Source: Stentor coeruleus
Taxonomy: Eukaryota > Ciliophora > Heterotrichea > Heterotrichida > Stentoridae
Length of the DNA: 36,541 nucleotides
Direction: 5' to 3'
NCBI GenBank assembly: GCA_001970955.1
Contig: MPUH01000755.1
Location: forward strand, 1-36,541
The position numbers and the translations under genes were made by a program. The notes below the pieces were generated by a model, which ran no database searches, was not told the origin of the DNA, and saw nothing but the letters and a program-made list of their open reading frames with translations. The number at the start of each line of letters is the position of its first letter. Within the stretch, counting starts at the first letter, position 1. Positions 9,030 to 20,900 of this stretch are shown one piece after another.

Positions 9030-10412
9030 TGAATATTTAGGTAAAAATTGGCTTTTTAGTAGAATTAAGTCAAATGTTAATGAATTAGATATTAAAATTG
9101 ATATTTGATAGCATGGATATGTGATACACAAATTTCAACTGGATACTGCGATTCTATTACATATTTATTATTAGAGTATCATTTCGGTGAAACAAGAAAA
9201 TATTAATAAAATACTAATCTATCGTATGCATTTAGAATACCTAATAATGTTGTATATATATGCCAAATCATTGGAGGAATAAAAGAAAATCTTGAAAGAC
9301 ATTCTATTGAGTTTTTTTTTTAAGATCGAATATTTGACTATCCTATCAAATGAGCTTGATTTACTCAAGACTGCATTTTATAACGAAGCAATACGACAGA
9401 ATTATAATGATTATATGTATTTACTATATAAATTTGCATGTTTTACAATCCTAATGATGATTCATTTGCTATATTGAATCCAACTTCAGGACTTAGGTAT
9501 TTAGCAAGTATTAGTTGATCTATCAAATCATTCTAGTTTTTGGATAAAAATTTGATGAGGAATTTAAATAAGAGCATGTTCTTGATTCATGTCATCATAG
9601 AAAATTATAAGACATATTATATTAGGATTCGCTAATGAAATGTAGTTGGGAATATAATATACAAATATTCCTTTCAGCTGACTATAGAAAGTACTTTTAT
9701 ACAAAATATATACACAAAAGGCGTATACAAGGAATTATTCAGTAATTATAACTGAGATAATCTGTAAAAAGAGAATATGATAATTTAACATTTGTTCAGC
9801 CATATACATATGCAATTCACACAAATAAATTATATTTTGAATCGTTTATTGATATTAAATTAGCACTAGATGATTATCATTTACTAAATATGCTAAGATC
9901 TCAGATTTTGATTAAATATTCAGTTATATTGTCGCATTGCTATTAGTCCCAAAACTAGTTTACCAAGATTAGAATTTTATAATTTACGGTTTATTCGATT
10001 GAATTTACAAAGGTAATGAAATTAATAATACATATAAATGCTGCCAATAGTATATTTTTCTTTAATTTAAACATTCAATTATTCAAATATTAATAGTGTG
10101 ATTCAGTAGTACTACACTAATATTATTTGCTTATTTAAAGCCAAATATAGAAGATATTTTTCAATGCAATGGATGCATAATAGCTAATTGCAAAAAATTA
10201 AAAATTACTTTAATGTTAGAGTAAATCCTATTTCTCAAGCATGGAAAAATATAACTCACTATCATGAACAGCTAAATTAAAACAATTATATAAGAATATA
10301 AAGTTTTTAAAGGCATCGATTTCTAATAGAAGATTTAGCGGCTGAGAAAATCAGAATTTCTAAAGCATATTCAACATACATTGAAATTATCGATATAGAA
10401 GTTGACCTTTAA
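9030..10412 (+). pseudogene. Decayed protein gene, family not recognised
   Basis: No long frame survives, but protein-like fragments occur in order on the plus strand, separated by stops and frame changes. Examples are DTQISTGYCDSITYLLLEYH near 9124, QIIGGIKENLERHSIEF near 9260, YNPNDDSFAILNPTSGLRYL near 9440, FVQPYTYAIHTNKLYFESF near 9795, FSMQWMHNS near 10160, and a closing stretch FLIEDLAAEKIRIS ending with TAA at 10410-10412. Codon-like composition and a consistent strand suggest one disabled gene of roughly 450 codons. I cannot name the family. 8675-9030 holds nothing I can interpret. Confidence 0.45.
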
Positions 10413-10603
10413 ATAGAATTTTTATAAACATGAACGATTTATTATTCTCCTCTGAAGAATCTATACAAATTCNTTGAGAAAATCAGAATTTCTAAAGCAT
10501 ATTCAACATACATTGAAATTATCGATATAGAAGTTGACCTTAAATAGAATTTTTATAAACATGAACGATTTATTATTCTCCTCTGAAGAATCTATACAAA
10601 TTC
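10343..10603. repeat. 130-bp direct duplication bracketing a single N (assembly join)
   Basis: 10343-10472 recurs at 10475-10603 with one T missing in a T run. The N is at 10473. This is the pattern expected when two overlapping contig ends were placed side by side instead of being merged. Confidence 0.92.
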
Positions 10604-11979
10604 CATCCAAGCTTAGAATAAGTATAAACAAGAAATCTGCAAGAACAATTCTACAACAAAAAAATCGNCCATCCAAGCTTAGAATAAGTATAAACAAGAA
10701 ATCTGCAAGAACAATTCTACAACAAAAAAATCGCCGAAGTCTTTTCGATAGGAAAAGGCATAACAGAAAAAATTCAAAACCATCTGATAGCACTAGCACT
10801 CTTGTTGAGAACATTAACATATCCCAATCGTTAAATAATCACAATCTTAAGCTCTCTCTAAGATCAATATATAACACAGATCCTTCTGCCCAGCTTAAAC
10901 TTATTTTTAAAACTGGAAACTACTCTTCATCACCAAAACATCATATAAGACATGTATCGAAAAACTATAGTTGCGATATTCCTTCAAGGAAACGTAGCAA
11001 GCTAGACTCGATATTCCAACAAGACGAAGCTGATTTAATAATGAGCGAGTTAAAAACCATCAAAAGTCCAAAAGTCTGGCAGCAAGTTGTCCAGAATTTT
11101 AAAAAGCGACCTTCAACTTTGATGGACTTAATTCCTTTAGAGTAATCTTTCTATAGTAGACAACCTTCATTGCCTTGTTTTAGTACACCTATACAAAAAT
11201 TATCATCTCCAAAAACTGCATTTAGTTTTGGCAAGTTTTCAGGAACTCCAAAAGAAATTTCAAGAAGACATATGAGTACAAATTTAGCCAAAACAAAAAA
11301 CCAAGTAACACCAAGAATTACAAGGCCTGGCTCAGCAACTCCAGTCGAAGTTATAACATTTTTAGAAGAAAAAGAAAGTGAAAGACTTACAGATGACTGG
11401 GCAAAAAGTTTACTTTTTAAGAGAATTGCAAGTGGAGATGAAAACAAACTGCCAATGTGTTTACAAGAAATGATAATCTATTCAAGGAAACCCCCAAGAG
11501 AACCGCATATGATTAAAGAGGTAATGGAAAAGGGATTGGATACTTTAAGGATTTTATTAATGGAATTACTTGGAACAAAGGAAGATATGGATAGATTTGA
11601 AAAAAGATTTGCCATACAAAGCCCAGGACATATTCATGCTCTAATGGAAAGGTGTATAAATTTAATGGAAGTGCGAAAGCAGACTTCTGAGTTACTTTAT
11701 GAAATAAAAAAAAGAGAAATTATTATGAAGAATTTGGAAACATCGAAAAATAAAGTAAAGGAAAAAGTTTTAAAAGTTTATAGTTTGAACAAAATCATAA
11801 GAGAAAAAATCAAGAATTGGGCTGAAAATGACTCTGTACCATTCAACAGATTTATCTTCAAGTCTAAAGATTACTTAGTTAAAATTAGTGAGGATGCTGT
11901 AATTCTACAAGACTATCTGGCGAAATTGCAATCGAGAATTGTAAAGCATAAGGAAAATAATGTGTATAGCCCAACATAA
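10561..11979 (+). CDS. Uncharacterised basic/helical protein, two exons, with a 22-codon assembly duplication
   Basis: The coding sequence is join(10561..11141,11157..11979) after removal of a 15-nt intron. As written it gives 467 residues, one being X, but 22 residues come from the duplication around the N at 10668; the real protein is probably about 445 residues. The ATG at 10561 is the first after an upstream stop. The N-terminal half is basic, Ser/Thr-rich and probably disordered (for example RSLFDRKRHNRKNSKPSDS). From about residue 260 it is helical: EEKESERLTDDWAKSLLFKR, then a segment with EMIIYSRKPPREPHMIKEVME and a coiled-coil stretch. I recognise no family domain; it resembles lineage-restricted cytoskeletal or cortical proteins in composition only. 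Confidence 0.75.
10603..10733. repeat. 65-bp exact duplication bracketing a single N (second assembly join)
   Basis: 10603-10667 and 10669-10733 are identical with the N at 10668. The 66-nt period keeps the frame, so the gene translates with a duplicated 22-residue block. Confidence 0.93.
11142..11156 (+). other. 15-nt intron in the uncharacterised gene
   Basis: The intron reads GTAATCTTTCTATAG, in phase 2. Retention stops the frame at the TAA of GTAA; splicing joins DLIPLD to RQPSLPCFSTP in frame. Confidence 0.9.
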
Positions 11980-12047
11980 TTATAAGTAAATTGTTGTACA
12001 AGACTTTATATTTGTGCGAAGTGATTGATAATTTTTAAGTTTTTCAA

Positions 12048-12169
12048 TAGTTTATATTTTTAATACTTCAATAAAAATAGTCTTTATTGGCTAATATTAT
12101 GAAATCGGTAGTTTATATTTTTAATACTTCAATAAAAATAGTCTTTATTGGCTAATATTATGAAATCGG
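12048..12169. repeat. Exact 61-bp tandem duplication upstream of the papain-like gene
   Basis: 12048-12108 equals 12109-12169. The second copy runs to 20 bp before the preferred start codon at 12190. It could be an assembly duplication without an N, or a true promoter duplication. Confidence 0.93.
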
Positions 12170-12189
12170 AACTTAAATCTAATAATAAA

Positions 12190-13194
12190 ATGAAGGTATT
12201 ATTTCGCTTAGCATTAATTTTTGCTACAGTCCTAGCTCTTCAGCCAGAGCTTGAAATTCAGAACGAATTCATATTGTTCAAAAGCAAATTTGATAAAAAC
12301 TACAACATCAATGAAGAAAATTATCGCTACCACATTTTTAGGAGAAACTTGAATTATATTGAAGAAATGAATGCTAAAGATTTACCGTTCAAGCTTGGAA
12401 TAGGTCCTTTCGCTGATCAAACATATTCAGAGTTTGCATCAAATTACTTACTGCCTCCATCAAACCATTCTCAAGAGTTCTTGAGCAAAATCCTCATCCT
12501 TAGAAATAACAGTATACCAGAATACAAGAATTGGGTTGAAGAAGGTCATATTTCTCATGTTGAAAATCAAGGTAATTGTAAATCCGCATATGCTATGGCA
12601 GCAACTGGGTCAATTGAGTCTGCAAGATCAATTGAGTTATATAGAAAAGTTATTGATTTAAGTATTCAGGAAACAATAGATTGTAATGAATTACCAGGTG
12701 TTAATGGTTGTGATGGGGGAATAGGATACCAAGTTTACAATTATTATATAAGCCAACCTTGTATATTCACAGAAAAGCATATGCCTTATAAAGGTGAGGA
12801 GCACAAATGCAATGAATTATTTTTAGAGCCTTACTGCACTGAAGGTATTTTAGTAGACTGGAAAGCTGTTCAACCATTTAACGAAGCTCAGTTAGCCTTA
12901 GCTGTGAATCTTCAACCAACAGATTCGTCTATTTATGTGAATGAGAATATGCAGCATTATTCAAGTGGAATATTAACATCAGAATGGTGTAATGCACCTG
13001 ATGAAGTAAATCAAGAAATACTCCTTGTAGGATTTGGAGATAGTCAAGGAAATCCCTATTGGATAGGCCAAAATTCATGGGGCACTGAGTGGGGAATGAA
13101 TGGGTATTTTATGGTTCAAAGAGACCCAAGTAATGTGAATGGAGCTGGAACTTGCAATATTGCCTATCAGTCGTTTTATCCTATCACGTTATAG
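12190..13194 (+). CDS. Secreted papain-family (C1A) pseudoprotease lacking catalytic Cys and His
   Basis: The 334-residue product starts with a good signal peptide (about residues 1-17). Then comes an I29 propeptide with an ERFNIN-type helix (EENYRYHIFRRNLNYIEEMN, 42-61) and a GxFAD variant of the GNFD motif (70-75). The mature C1A fold begins near I109. It keeps the oxyanion Gln (Q127 in VENQGNC), CDGG (174-177), and the active-site Asn N295 in QNSWGTEWG. The family CGSCW reads CKSAY, so the nucleophile is Ala133. The catalytic His of NHAV is Gln275 in VNQEILLVGFG. The reading frame is intact and well conserved, so this looks like a maintained non-peptidase, comparable in principle to silicatein or tubulointerstitial-nephritis-antigen-like relatives. 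An ATG at 12160 is also in frame, but 12190 gives the cleaner signal peptide. Confidence 0.9.
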   Translation: MKVLFRLALIFATVLALQPELEIQNEFILFKSKFDKNYNINEENYRYHIFRRNLNYIEEMNAKDLPFKLGIGPFADQTYSEFASNYLLPPSNHSQEFLSKILILRNNSIPEYKNWVEEGHISHVENQGNCKSAYAMAATGSIESARSIELYRKVIDLSIQETIDCNELPGVNGCDGGIGYQVYNYYISQPCIFTEKHMPYKGEEHKCNELFLEPYCTEGILVDWKAVQPFNEAQLALAVNLQPTDSSIYVNENMQHYSSGILTSEWCNAPDEVNQEILLVGFGDSQGNPYWIGQNSWGTEWGMNGYFMVQRDPSNVNGAGTCNIAYQSFYPITL

Positions 13195-13533
13195 TAAGTA
13201 GATATAATTTAGAAGTAGTTATTGAATAACGGCTTAAAGATTTTAAATTCATTAGATTTTAAATTTTTAGGGCATCTATCACTGCTATATTGAAGTAGAA
13301 AATATGTAAATAAAGATGCAAACTTTCTATGATCAAACAATTGTAGGTGCAAAGATAATTTAAAATACTTTTAAAATTGGTAAGTGTAGTGTAAATTATT
13401 GATTTTTAAAAATGATTATAATATTGTTAAAAGCTCACATGATAGCTGAAATTACATATATCACAAATTAAAAAAATAGACAAAATTAAATTTGCCAATA
13501 GCACTTACAATTATATTTATATATTGACTAATA
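13195..13533. other. Intergenic, nothing recognised
   Basis: This AT-rich spacer lies between two plus-strand genes. I see no protein fragments, repeats or structured RNA. The promoter of the TPR-like gene must lie here. Confidence 0.5.
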
Positions 13534-14844
13534 ATGGAAGAAAAAAAGGAAGAAAGCCCTAACAGCTTAGGTGAAATTCCCAAAATTATAAAAGATTATT
13601 CAGGTATAGCAGCATCATATATTGATCAACAAGATTTTGAAAATGCATTAGAGGCACTAACTCATAGCCGCGATCTCTTAACAGCCCTAGAAGAGCAAGG
13701 TGGTATTATTGAAAACAGCTACTGGGTTGAAACTTTTCACAACTCAGCTTTATGCTATCAAAGGTAATGCCCAAACAGACTAGGACACTTAGAAGATTGC
13801 GTGACTTGTCTTGAAGAATGCCTTTATTTTCTTAAGGACAAGACTCCTTGGGAAATAAAGTGTCATAAGCATTTTTTAAATACAAGCAAGAATTACTTGG
13901 AAAAAATCACTAAAAGCAAGTATAAATGCAAAATAAATATACAGCTTTGTGCAATATTATCTCAGCTAAATAGACATGAAAGCGCACTTATTCATGGGAA
14001 AAAAGCATATGAAAGAGCACAAAGAGCAGTTACTTATTGCTATGAGATTTGTAAAGATCATTTAAATCTCCACAAAAGGCTTTTAGGGTTCTCAAAGCTC
14101 AAGGCTCAGCACTCTCAGTACAAGCTTTTAGAAAGTCCTCATTATATTTATTTTACAAACTTGATTCAATTTGCTGCCCCAATAATTAGAAGCTTGATGA
14201 AAATCTATGGGAAATCTGAAATTTTAGATACTAAAAAGTCCACTTTAAGTACTTATACAGCAGAATGGCTTATGGGTTTTCAAATCGGCGATATGATGAT
14301 TATTGATTATTTAGATTTCAATGAACTGAAATCCAGAACTGGTATTGACGATGAAATATCTTCGGATCTACTTCTGGAAAAAATCTGCTTCCTCACAATA
14401 TCCACTTACTGCATTGGAACAGAAATTCGCATGCTTTCAAATCAAAAATTCTCAAAATACGTGCTTAATGACTCCAAAGATCACTATCTTGCAAGTGTGA
14501 AATATGCAGAATTCCTTCCTGCAAATTCACTTTTATATACACACATAATTTTAACACATGCAAAGTATTTCGGACACCAGAAGTCTGAGAGAAAGCCAAA
14601 AGAAATAGTTGTCGAAAAGTCAAAAAGCAAATCTCCAGATATTGAAAAAATTTATAGGCCGAAATCATTGAAAGCTATAAAAAAAGTATCCCCTTCAAAA
14701 AAGCCAAAAATCAACTCAAGTGCTGCAAGGATTGTCAACACTTTAGGACAAAGAAAGGAGCTTATTGAAGCTCTCCAAAAGGATCGAGGGTATTTTGAAC
14801 AGAATCTTCCTATAAGAAATGAGCCTGACCCAGAGACTAATTGA
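13534..14844 (+). CDS. TPR-like helical repeat protein, two exons
   Basis: The coding sequence is join(13534..13763,13779..14844), 431 residues after removing a 15-nt intron. Residues about 20-170 carry TPR-like helix pairs: YIDQQDFENALEALTHSRDL, then SALCYQRLGHLEDCVTCLEECL across the splice, then LCAILSQLNRHESALIHGKKAYERA. The middle is helical without a named domain. The tail from about 330 is Lys/Ser/Pro-rich. The role is unknown; TPR arrays usually bind other proteins. The stop is TGA, evidence that TGA terminates here. The coiled-coil gene follows 77 bp downstream on the same strand. Confidence 0.82.
13764..13778 (+). other. 15-nt intron in the TPR-like gene
   Basis: The intron reads GTAATGCCCAAACAG, in phase 2. 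Splicing joins SALCYQR to LGHLEDC, completing a TPR helix; retention gives an immediate TAA. Confidence 0.93.
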
Positions 14845-14921
14845 GTAGTAATTTTGTCAATAAGTAATTCTTTTATGGTTTTGCATTTTGTGATTTAATT
14901 ACGCGGCTAATATTAAAAAAT

Positions 14922-17900
14922 ATGGATCAAAGCAAGCTTAAGCACCTAAGTTTTCAATCAGAACTGCAGGAAATGAGAAAAAGGATTGAAGACAAACAAG
15001 GCATAGACTTAGAACTTGAGAAAGTCTTGCAAGAAAACCAAGATCTCAAGTCAGCACTTGAAGATGCGAACCGAGGGAATTATTTTTCCCAACAAATTTC
15101 AGACATGTACAAAGAAAAAGCTTCAGTTGAATCAATAGTTGAAGCAAGAGTGCAGGAAGAGAGAGAAAAAAATGAACGCAAAAACTCGAGGATTCTAGAA
15201 ATACTCAAACAAAAAGACATGTTTATAGAAGAAAAAAAGCGCAAAATTGACGAACTCCAAAAATTAGTCACTGAACTCCAAGACCAATTAGCTCATGCAC
15301 ATAATATTATAGAATCAGCAGATTCTCCAGTGAAGGAACTAGAAAAAAAAGTCCAAAGCCAAGCTGAAACTATTAAAGCTTTGAATTACGAACTTCGAAA
15401 TGCAAAAATGCTTGAAAAAAACCTGCAAGATATGAAAGCTAAGAGAGATGAACAAGATGCAATGATAAAGAAATTAATGGAAGATGGTCAGAGGATTAGA
15501 AAAAGAGAAGAAGGGATTTTGAATTTACAGACAAAGCAAGAAATGGTTAAAAGTCAACAAGAGAAAGTCTTAAAAGAAAAAGACCAGATTATTTCTGAGT
15601 TGCAAAACAAAGTTTCTAGTCAATCTAGTTATATAGAAGCGCTAATTAACAAGTTCCCTAACAGCTCTTATCAAGAAATTCTTACAAAAGTTTTATCTTT
15701 AGAAGCAGAAAACAAGCTTCTCTGTACCCAATTAGCAGAATTAGGTAAAGATGTCCCTTCAGATTTTTCTAATGTTTTTCAAACTAATGAACAAATGGGT
15801 TTTGAGCTTTCCCTGAAAAACAGAGAAATTATTGACTTGCAAAACCATGTCATGTCTTTACAGAAAAGAGAAAATACTGATGAAAGCTCGAAACGCATTC
15901 AAGAAGATATAGAAAACTCTAAAAAACTTTCACAGCAGTTAGAAGAGGCTCAGTTTCTTATAAAAAACCTAGAACAAAGCAATAAAGATCTCCAATTGCA
16001 ACTTGCATCAGCTTTGCAAGGGCCGAATAGTGAAAGCTTTGTACAAAACATTGCAGCGCAAACCCAGCTGGTCTCTAGATTAAATGCACGAATTCTTAAC
16101 CTTAAAGAACGTGAAGAAGTAGCGTTGAAAAAGCTTAGTGAATGCGAAGAAGCTAATAAGGAACTAAAGAAATTTATGGATACAGATAGGACACGTGTTG
16201 GGAAAAGTCCAAAAAGGGCTGTTAAAAGTGAAATCATGCAGACTGAAGCTGAACTTTTTATAGAAAATAAAGAAAATCCTTGGGAGAGCTTTGAAAAGGC
16301 AAGATATGATAGGAAAATTGCTGAGCTTAGTAAGGAAAATGTTGAATTACAAAATAAATGCTATGAGATAATGAAAACTGCACATAAGGCAAATGCTAGA
16401 ATTGCTGAGATTGAAGTGAGCCATATGGAAGAACTTGCTCAGCTTCAAAAAGAGAGTATATTACTAAGTAAAGAAATAGAAAACTTACAAGATTTGAATA
16501 TGATGCATGAAAATAGAGTTAAGGACATGCAAACTATAGTTGATAACACTAAAGCTGAGATGAAAGAGCTTGCTAAAAACGCTGAAAAGATTGAATATGA
16601 GTTAAAAGATAGAAATGAAGAACTGGAAATGATTATTTCTGAATTGAAAGTAGAAAATTCTCTTAAAGAAAGCTGCATACAAGAAAGAACAGCTCAAGTT
16701 GCAGTATTATTAGAAAGTCTTGAAGGGAATGAAAATAAAGGAGAACTAGCAATGCAGGTTTCACATTGTAAAGCTGTAGAAGGTAGTCTTAACAGACAAA
16801 TTATAGAACTCAAAGGCACTGTAGCAGCTTTAAATCAACAGATTGATCAAGAAAGTAAAAAGGCACAGAAATTTCAAAAATCAAATGAGACTTTGCAACA
16901 GGCTAATGATAAATCAACGAAAAACTCAGAGGATTTATCAAAATTAATGACAAATCTTAATGATAAAATAAGAAGCTTAGAGTCTGAATTAGCCCAAGCC
17001 AATGCAAATGTGAAAAGATGTAATGAAAATGAAAAAGATCTTAAAAGTCGAATTGAAATATATATAAATCAAATTTCAGCCATGCAAAAAGCTCATGTGA
17101 ATAATATAGCAACTGAGCGTCAAGCTTATGCTGAAGAAATTCTTAGGATCCAAGAAGAAAACGAGCCTTTCGACTATGAATTCCAATACAATCGTCCTTT
17201 AATTGCTGCTTTAAATTCCTTTTCCATATCAATAAAAAGCTTATCATCTAAAGTGGACTTAAAAGATATTGTAGAAAAACTTAAAAATATAGTTATGGTT
17301 GCTGATAAAGAGGTCTTTATAATTGAGAAAAAGCTCAAAGACTTAGAAATTCTCTACAAAGAAAGCGTTGTTTTTAAAAACCTTGATCAAGACAACTTGA
17401 TGATTGTTGAGAAACTCAAAGAGCAAATCTTTTCTCTAACAGAAGAACTTAAAATATGGAGAAACCCAAAAAACATGCCGAATCCTGAAATCTATTCAAA
17501 CAGAATCAAAATGCTTGAAAAAGAGCTTACAGATCGCAATACCCTCATTACCACATTAGAAAATGAACTTTTAGATCTTAAAAAAAACTCTGAAATTATG
17601 GAGCTAAGGGTTAAAAGGCTTCAAGATAAAACAAAATGTGATGAAATATTTTCACTAGCAGCAGATAAGCAAAGATCTGCAAAAGTTGAAGAAGAAATCA
17701 TTCGAAAATTAAAAGTCCGTGATGAAGAAATCAAAGGTTATCTTGACGCTCACTTGACCAAAATCCTTCTTACTTGTCCTGATGCAAATAAGGTTTTAGA
17801 GTTAACAAGAGAGATAAGTTCACTTAAACTTCAGGTTTTTGATCTGGAAAAAAAGCAAAGAGCTGAAACTCAAACTGTTGAGTTTTTACAAAAAGCTAAT

Positions 17901-20900
17901 ACTGAATTGTTAGAGTTAGTTTATGAATCAGAGCAAAAAGAAGTTGGAATTTCTATTACCCAATATGGACCACTTCTTCAGCAACTGCAGCAAAAATCTC
18001 AGGAAGCACACAAACTTAAAGAAGCTCTTGAGACAAGAAAAGAAGAAAACTGTTTCCTTCAGCAGAAACTAGAAGAGATGAGAAAAGAGCTCCAAGGATT
18101 AAAAGGTAATCAATCAAGCCAAAACTTCAAAAATCGAGAAATAGAACTTACTAACGAAATCAAGTCTTTAAAAGAAAAACAAAAAAGAGAAATTCAATTA
18201 TTAAAAGTTTCTAATCAAGAACTGCTACAAGAAAAGGTTAGAGAGCTTGAGATGGAATATGAAGAACTTAAAGAGAAATATCAAGACGGAAATACCCCAG
18301 GTGAGTATAGGGCTCAAAATCAGCAGTTTACTAAAACAATAGAGAATTTACTAGGAGAAAAAACTCGCCTTATCGAGGAATTAGAAACACTACGACAAAA
18401 ACTTAAAGACTCTTATGTGAACTGTGATAAAATTAAAGAAGAACTTAAAATCATTAAGGATACGCTTTCTGAAGTATCAGTTTTACAAGAAGTTGTAGAA
18501 ACTAAACCAGGAACTAAACAGATAAAAAAACTAACTCTTGATAAATCTAAGCTTTCATCGACAGGAAGGCTTATAAGAGCTCTGGTGGCTGCAAAGCTTG
18601 GAGAGGCAGATGCAAGTAGAAAACTTCAAAAATCAGCAGAAGCTCAAATGTCACTGCAAAAGACTTTTCAAACTGTTTCTGATTCTTTAAGAAGCCTAAC
18701 TTCCCAGCATCTTGCATTTCAAAGATATTTAAAGATTCAAAAAGTGCCAATTCCTGAAGGTGAGTTTTCAGGAATTTTAGAAGCTAATGAGCCATCTTCG
18801 ATGAATGAGCATGATTTTTCTGAACTAGCCGAGCTACGCATGCTTCAAATTCAGTCATGGTGTGAATATAAGCCTTTATCAAGAGTTTTGTCCCCTGTGC
18901 AGTTTCCTGAAGAAGATATCGGCTCGCTAATTGAAGGTATTGTTTATCTTACAGATCTTTTAGCTGGAGAAGAACAAAAGTCTAATCAAAGCATTGAAAT
19001 TGTGCAAAGAACAGTGATTCGGTCACTCAACAAATCCTTACAAGCACTTATTAAGCCTACTGACGGCCTTGCTAGTTTACTAGAATATAAACCTAGTGAC
19101 AAGGAAGATAGACAGCTTTGGTATGTAGAATTATTAGAAGGTCAGGTGCAAAATCTTCATGAGTGTTTAGAAAGACTCATTGACTTTACCCAGAAAATTA
19201 GTATAGAAGTCACAGGCAATACATTAACAGCTGGTCAATATCGTGGGGCAGCTTTAGACCTAGCCAAAAGTACCAAAGAAACTTCATCTGAACTAGATAT
19301 TATCCGTTCTTTATGTTTACTAATAAAATCTGATCTGCATGACATTAAGTCAGGTGAAAGCACACCTTCTGACTATAAAGAACGAGCCTATTTAGCTGAA
19401 GCGATGAAACGAAAACTTGAAGAAGAGATACTAAAAATCCGTATGGAACACAGCTATAAAATCGCTGATATGTCTGAAGCAGAAAAGTTACTCAAAACTG
19501 AAAATGAAGAACTAAAATCAGCACATGAACTTTATGAAAACAAAATCCAAGACCAACAAAAGCAAATAACTCAATGTGTTACAAAAATTGCTAAACTTGA
19601 AATTGACCTAAAATCTTCTAATGATAAATATGAGCAACTTATGCATAATAATGTTGAATTACATGAAGCTAATGAAAGCTTGGCTAAACGGATGGAGAGA
19701 TTACAAAAAGAGCATAAACAAAGAATGTATGATGCACAAGATCAGATGACAAGTAAAGATAAATTAATGATGGAAGTGCAAAAACAAAGCAAGATTTTGA
19801 CTGAAGAGAAAGGCAAAACTGTGCAGGAAAATAATGCATTGAAGAAGCAATTGAAAGAATTAAGAAATGAACTGGAAAATAATAAAGAGCAGGAAAAGGA
19901 AGCTAAGGAACTTAAGGAAATGAGAAGGAATTTTGAAGATTTGAGATTTGAATATAAGAAAAATACTGAAAGCCATAAAAAAGAAATCGAGCAGATGCTA
20001 ATAGTGGTCAGTGAACTTGAGGAAAAGTATAAGAAAATGAAACACAAATATGGTAAAGCTAAAAATTATATAACAACTAAATGTAAAAACAAGGAAGAAG
20101 ATGTCAGTCTGCTGAAACACACTTTTAATGCGCAGATTTTATCAGTGAAAAACGAAGCAAAAGATAAAATTAAAGAATACACTGGACAAATCACAAACCT
20201 TCAGGGGTTGTTGAAGGAAAAAATGGAGCAACTTGAAGAGGAGACTAAAAAGCGAGCTGATAATGAAGAGAAAAATAAAGGTTCAATACAAAGCGAAGTA
20301 GAGACACAGTTGAAAATTGCTGTTTTGGAAGAAAAACTTCGAAATGCTAATGCTCAGCATGAACAAGATGTTAGAAAACTAAGTGAAGAGCTTGAAAAAG
20401 CCAAAACGGATCATGAAAAACTTATAATGAAACTTCAAGAAAATTTCACTTCAGCTGAACTCTTAACTGATTTTATTAAGAAAAGCGAATATGAGAAACA
20501 AAGCATGGACACAGCTTTTAAAGCAGAAATGGCTGTCATGAATAAAAAAGATAGGGAAAAAGACCTTCTTATTGATACTTTGAAGAAGAAAATAAGTGAA
20601 TACATGAATAAAAGCACAGAACTTGAGCAGAAAAATGCAAGCGTTGCTTCTGCTACTAGAGAAATTGATGACTTGAAAAGTAAAGTTTCAGATCTTCAAA
20701 ATATTAAAAACCAACAACGGAGCAGAATAAAAGAACTTGAGTCGAAAATCAGAGAAATGGAAGAATTAAGACAAGTGGAAGAACAAAGACATACAACTAA
20801 ACTCAATGAAATTCACAAAGAAATCCAAAGTTCCTATGAGGAATTCGAAAAAACTACAGCCAAGCTAGAAGGACAGATTGAAAGCTTAAAGGAGCAATAT

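Noticed and set aside
9292..9477. 61-codon plus-strand frame near 9300
   Set aside because: It begins at a non-ATG codon and sits within a decayed gene in a different frame from the better fragments.
19742..20047. Minus-strand Ser/Phe-rich frames inside the coiled-coil gene (also near 15080, 15950, 16445 and 20435)
   Set aside because: Glu/Lys-rich coding read backwards gives Ser/Phe/Leu-rich open frames; these are artefacts of codon composition.
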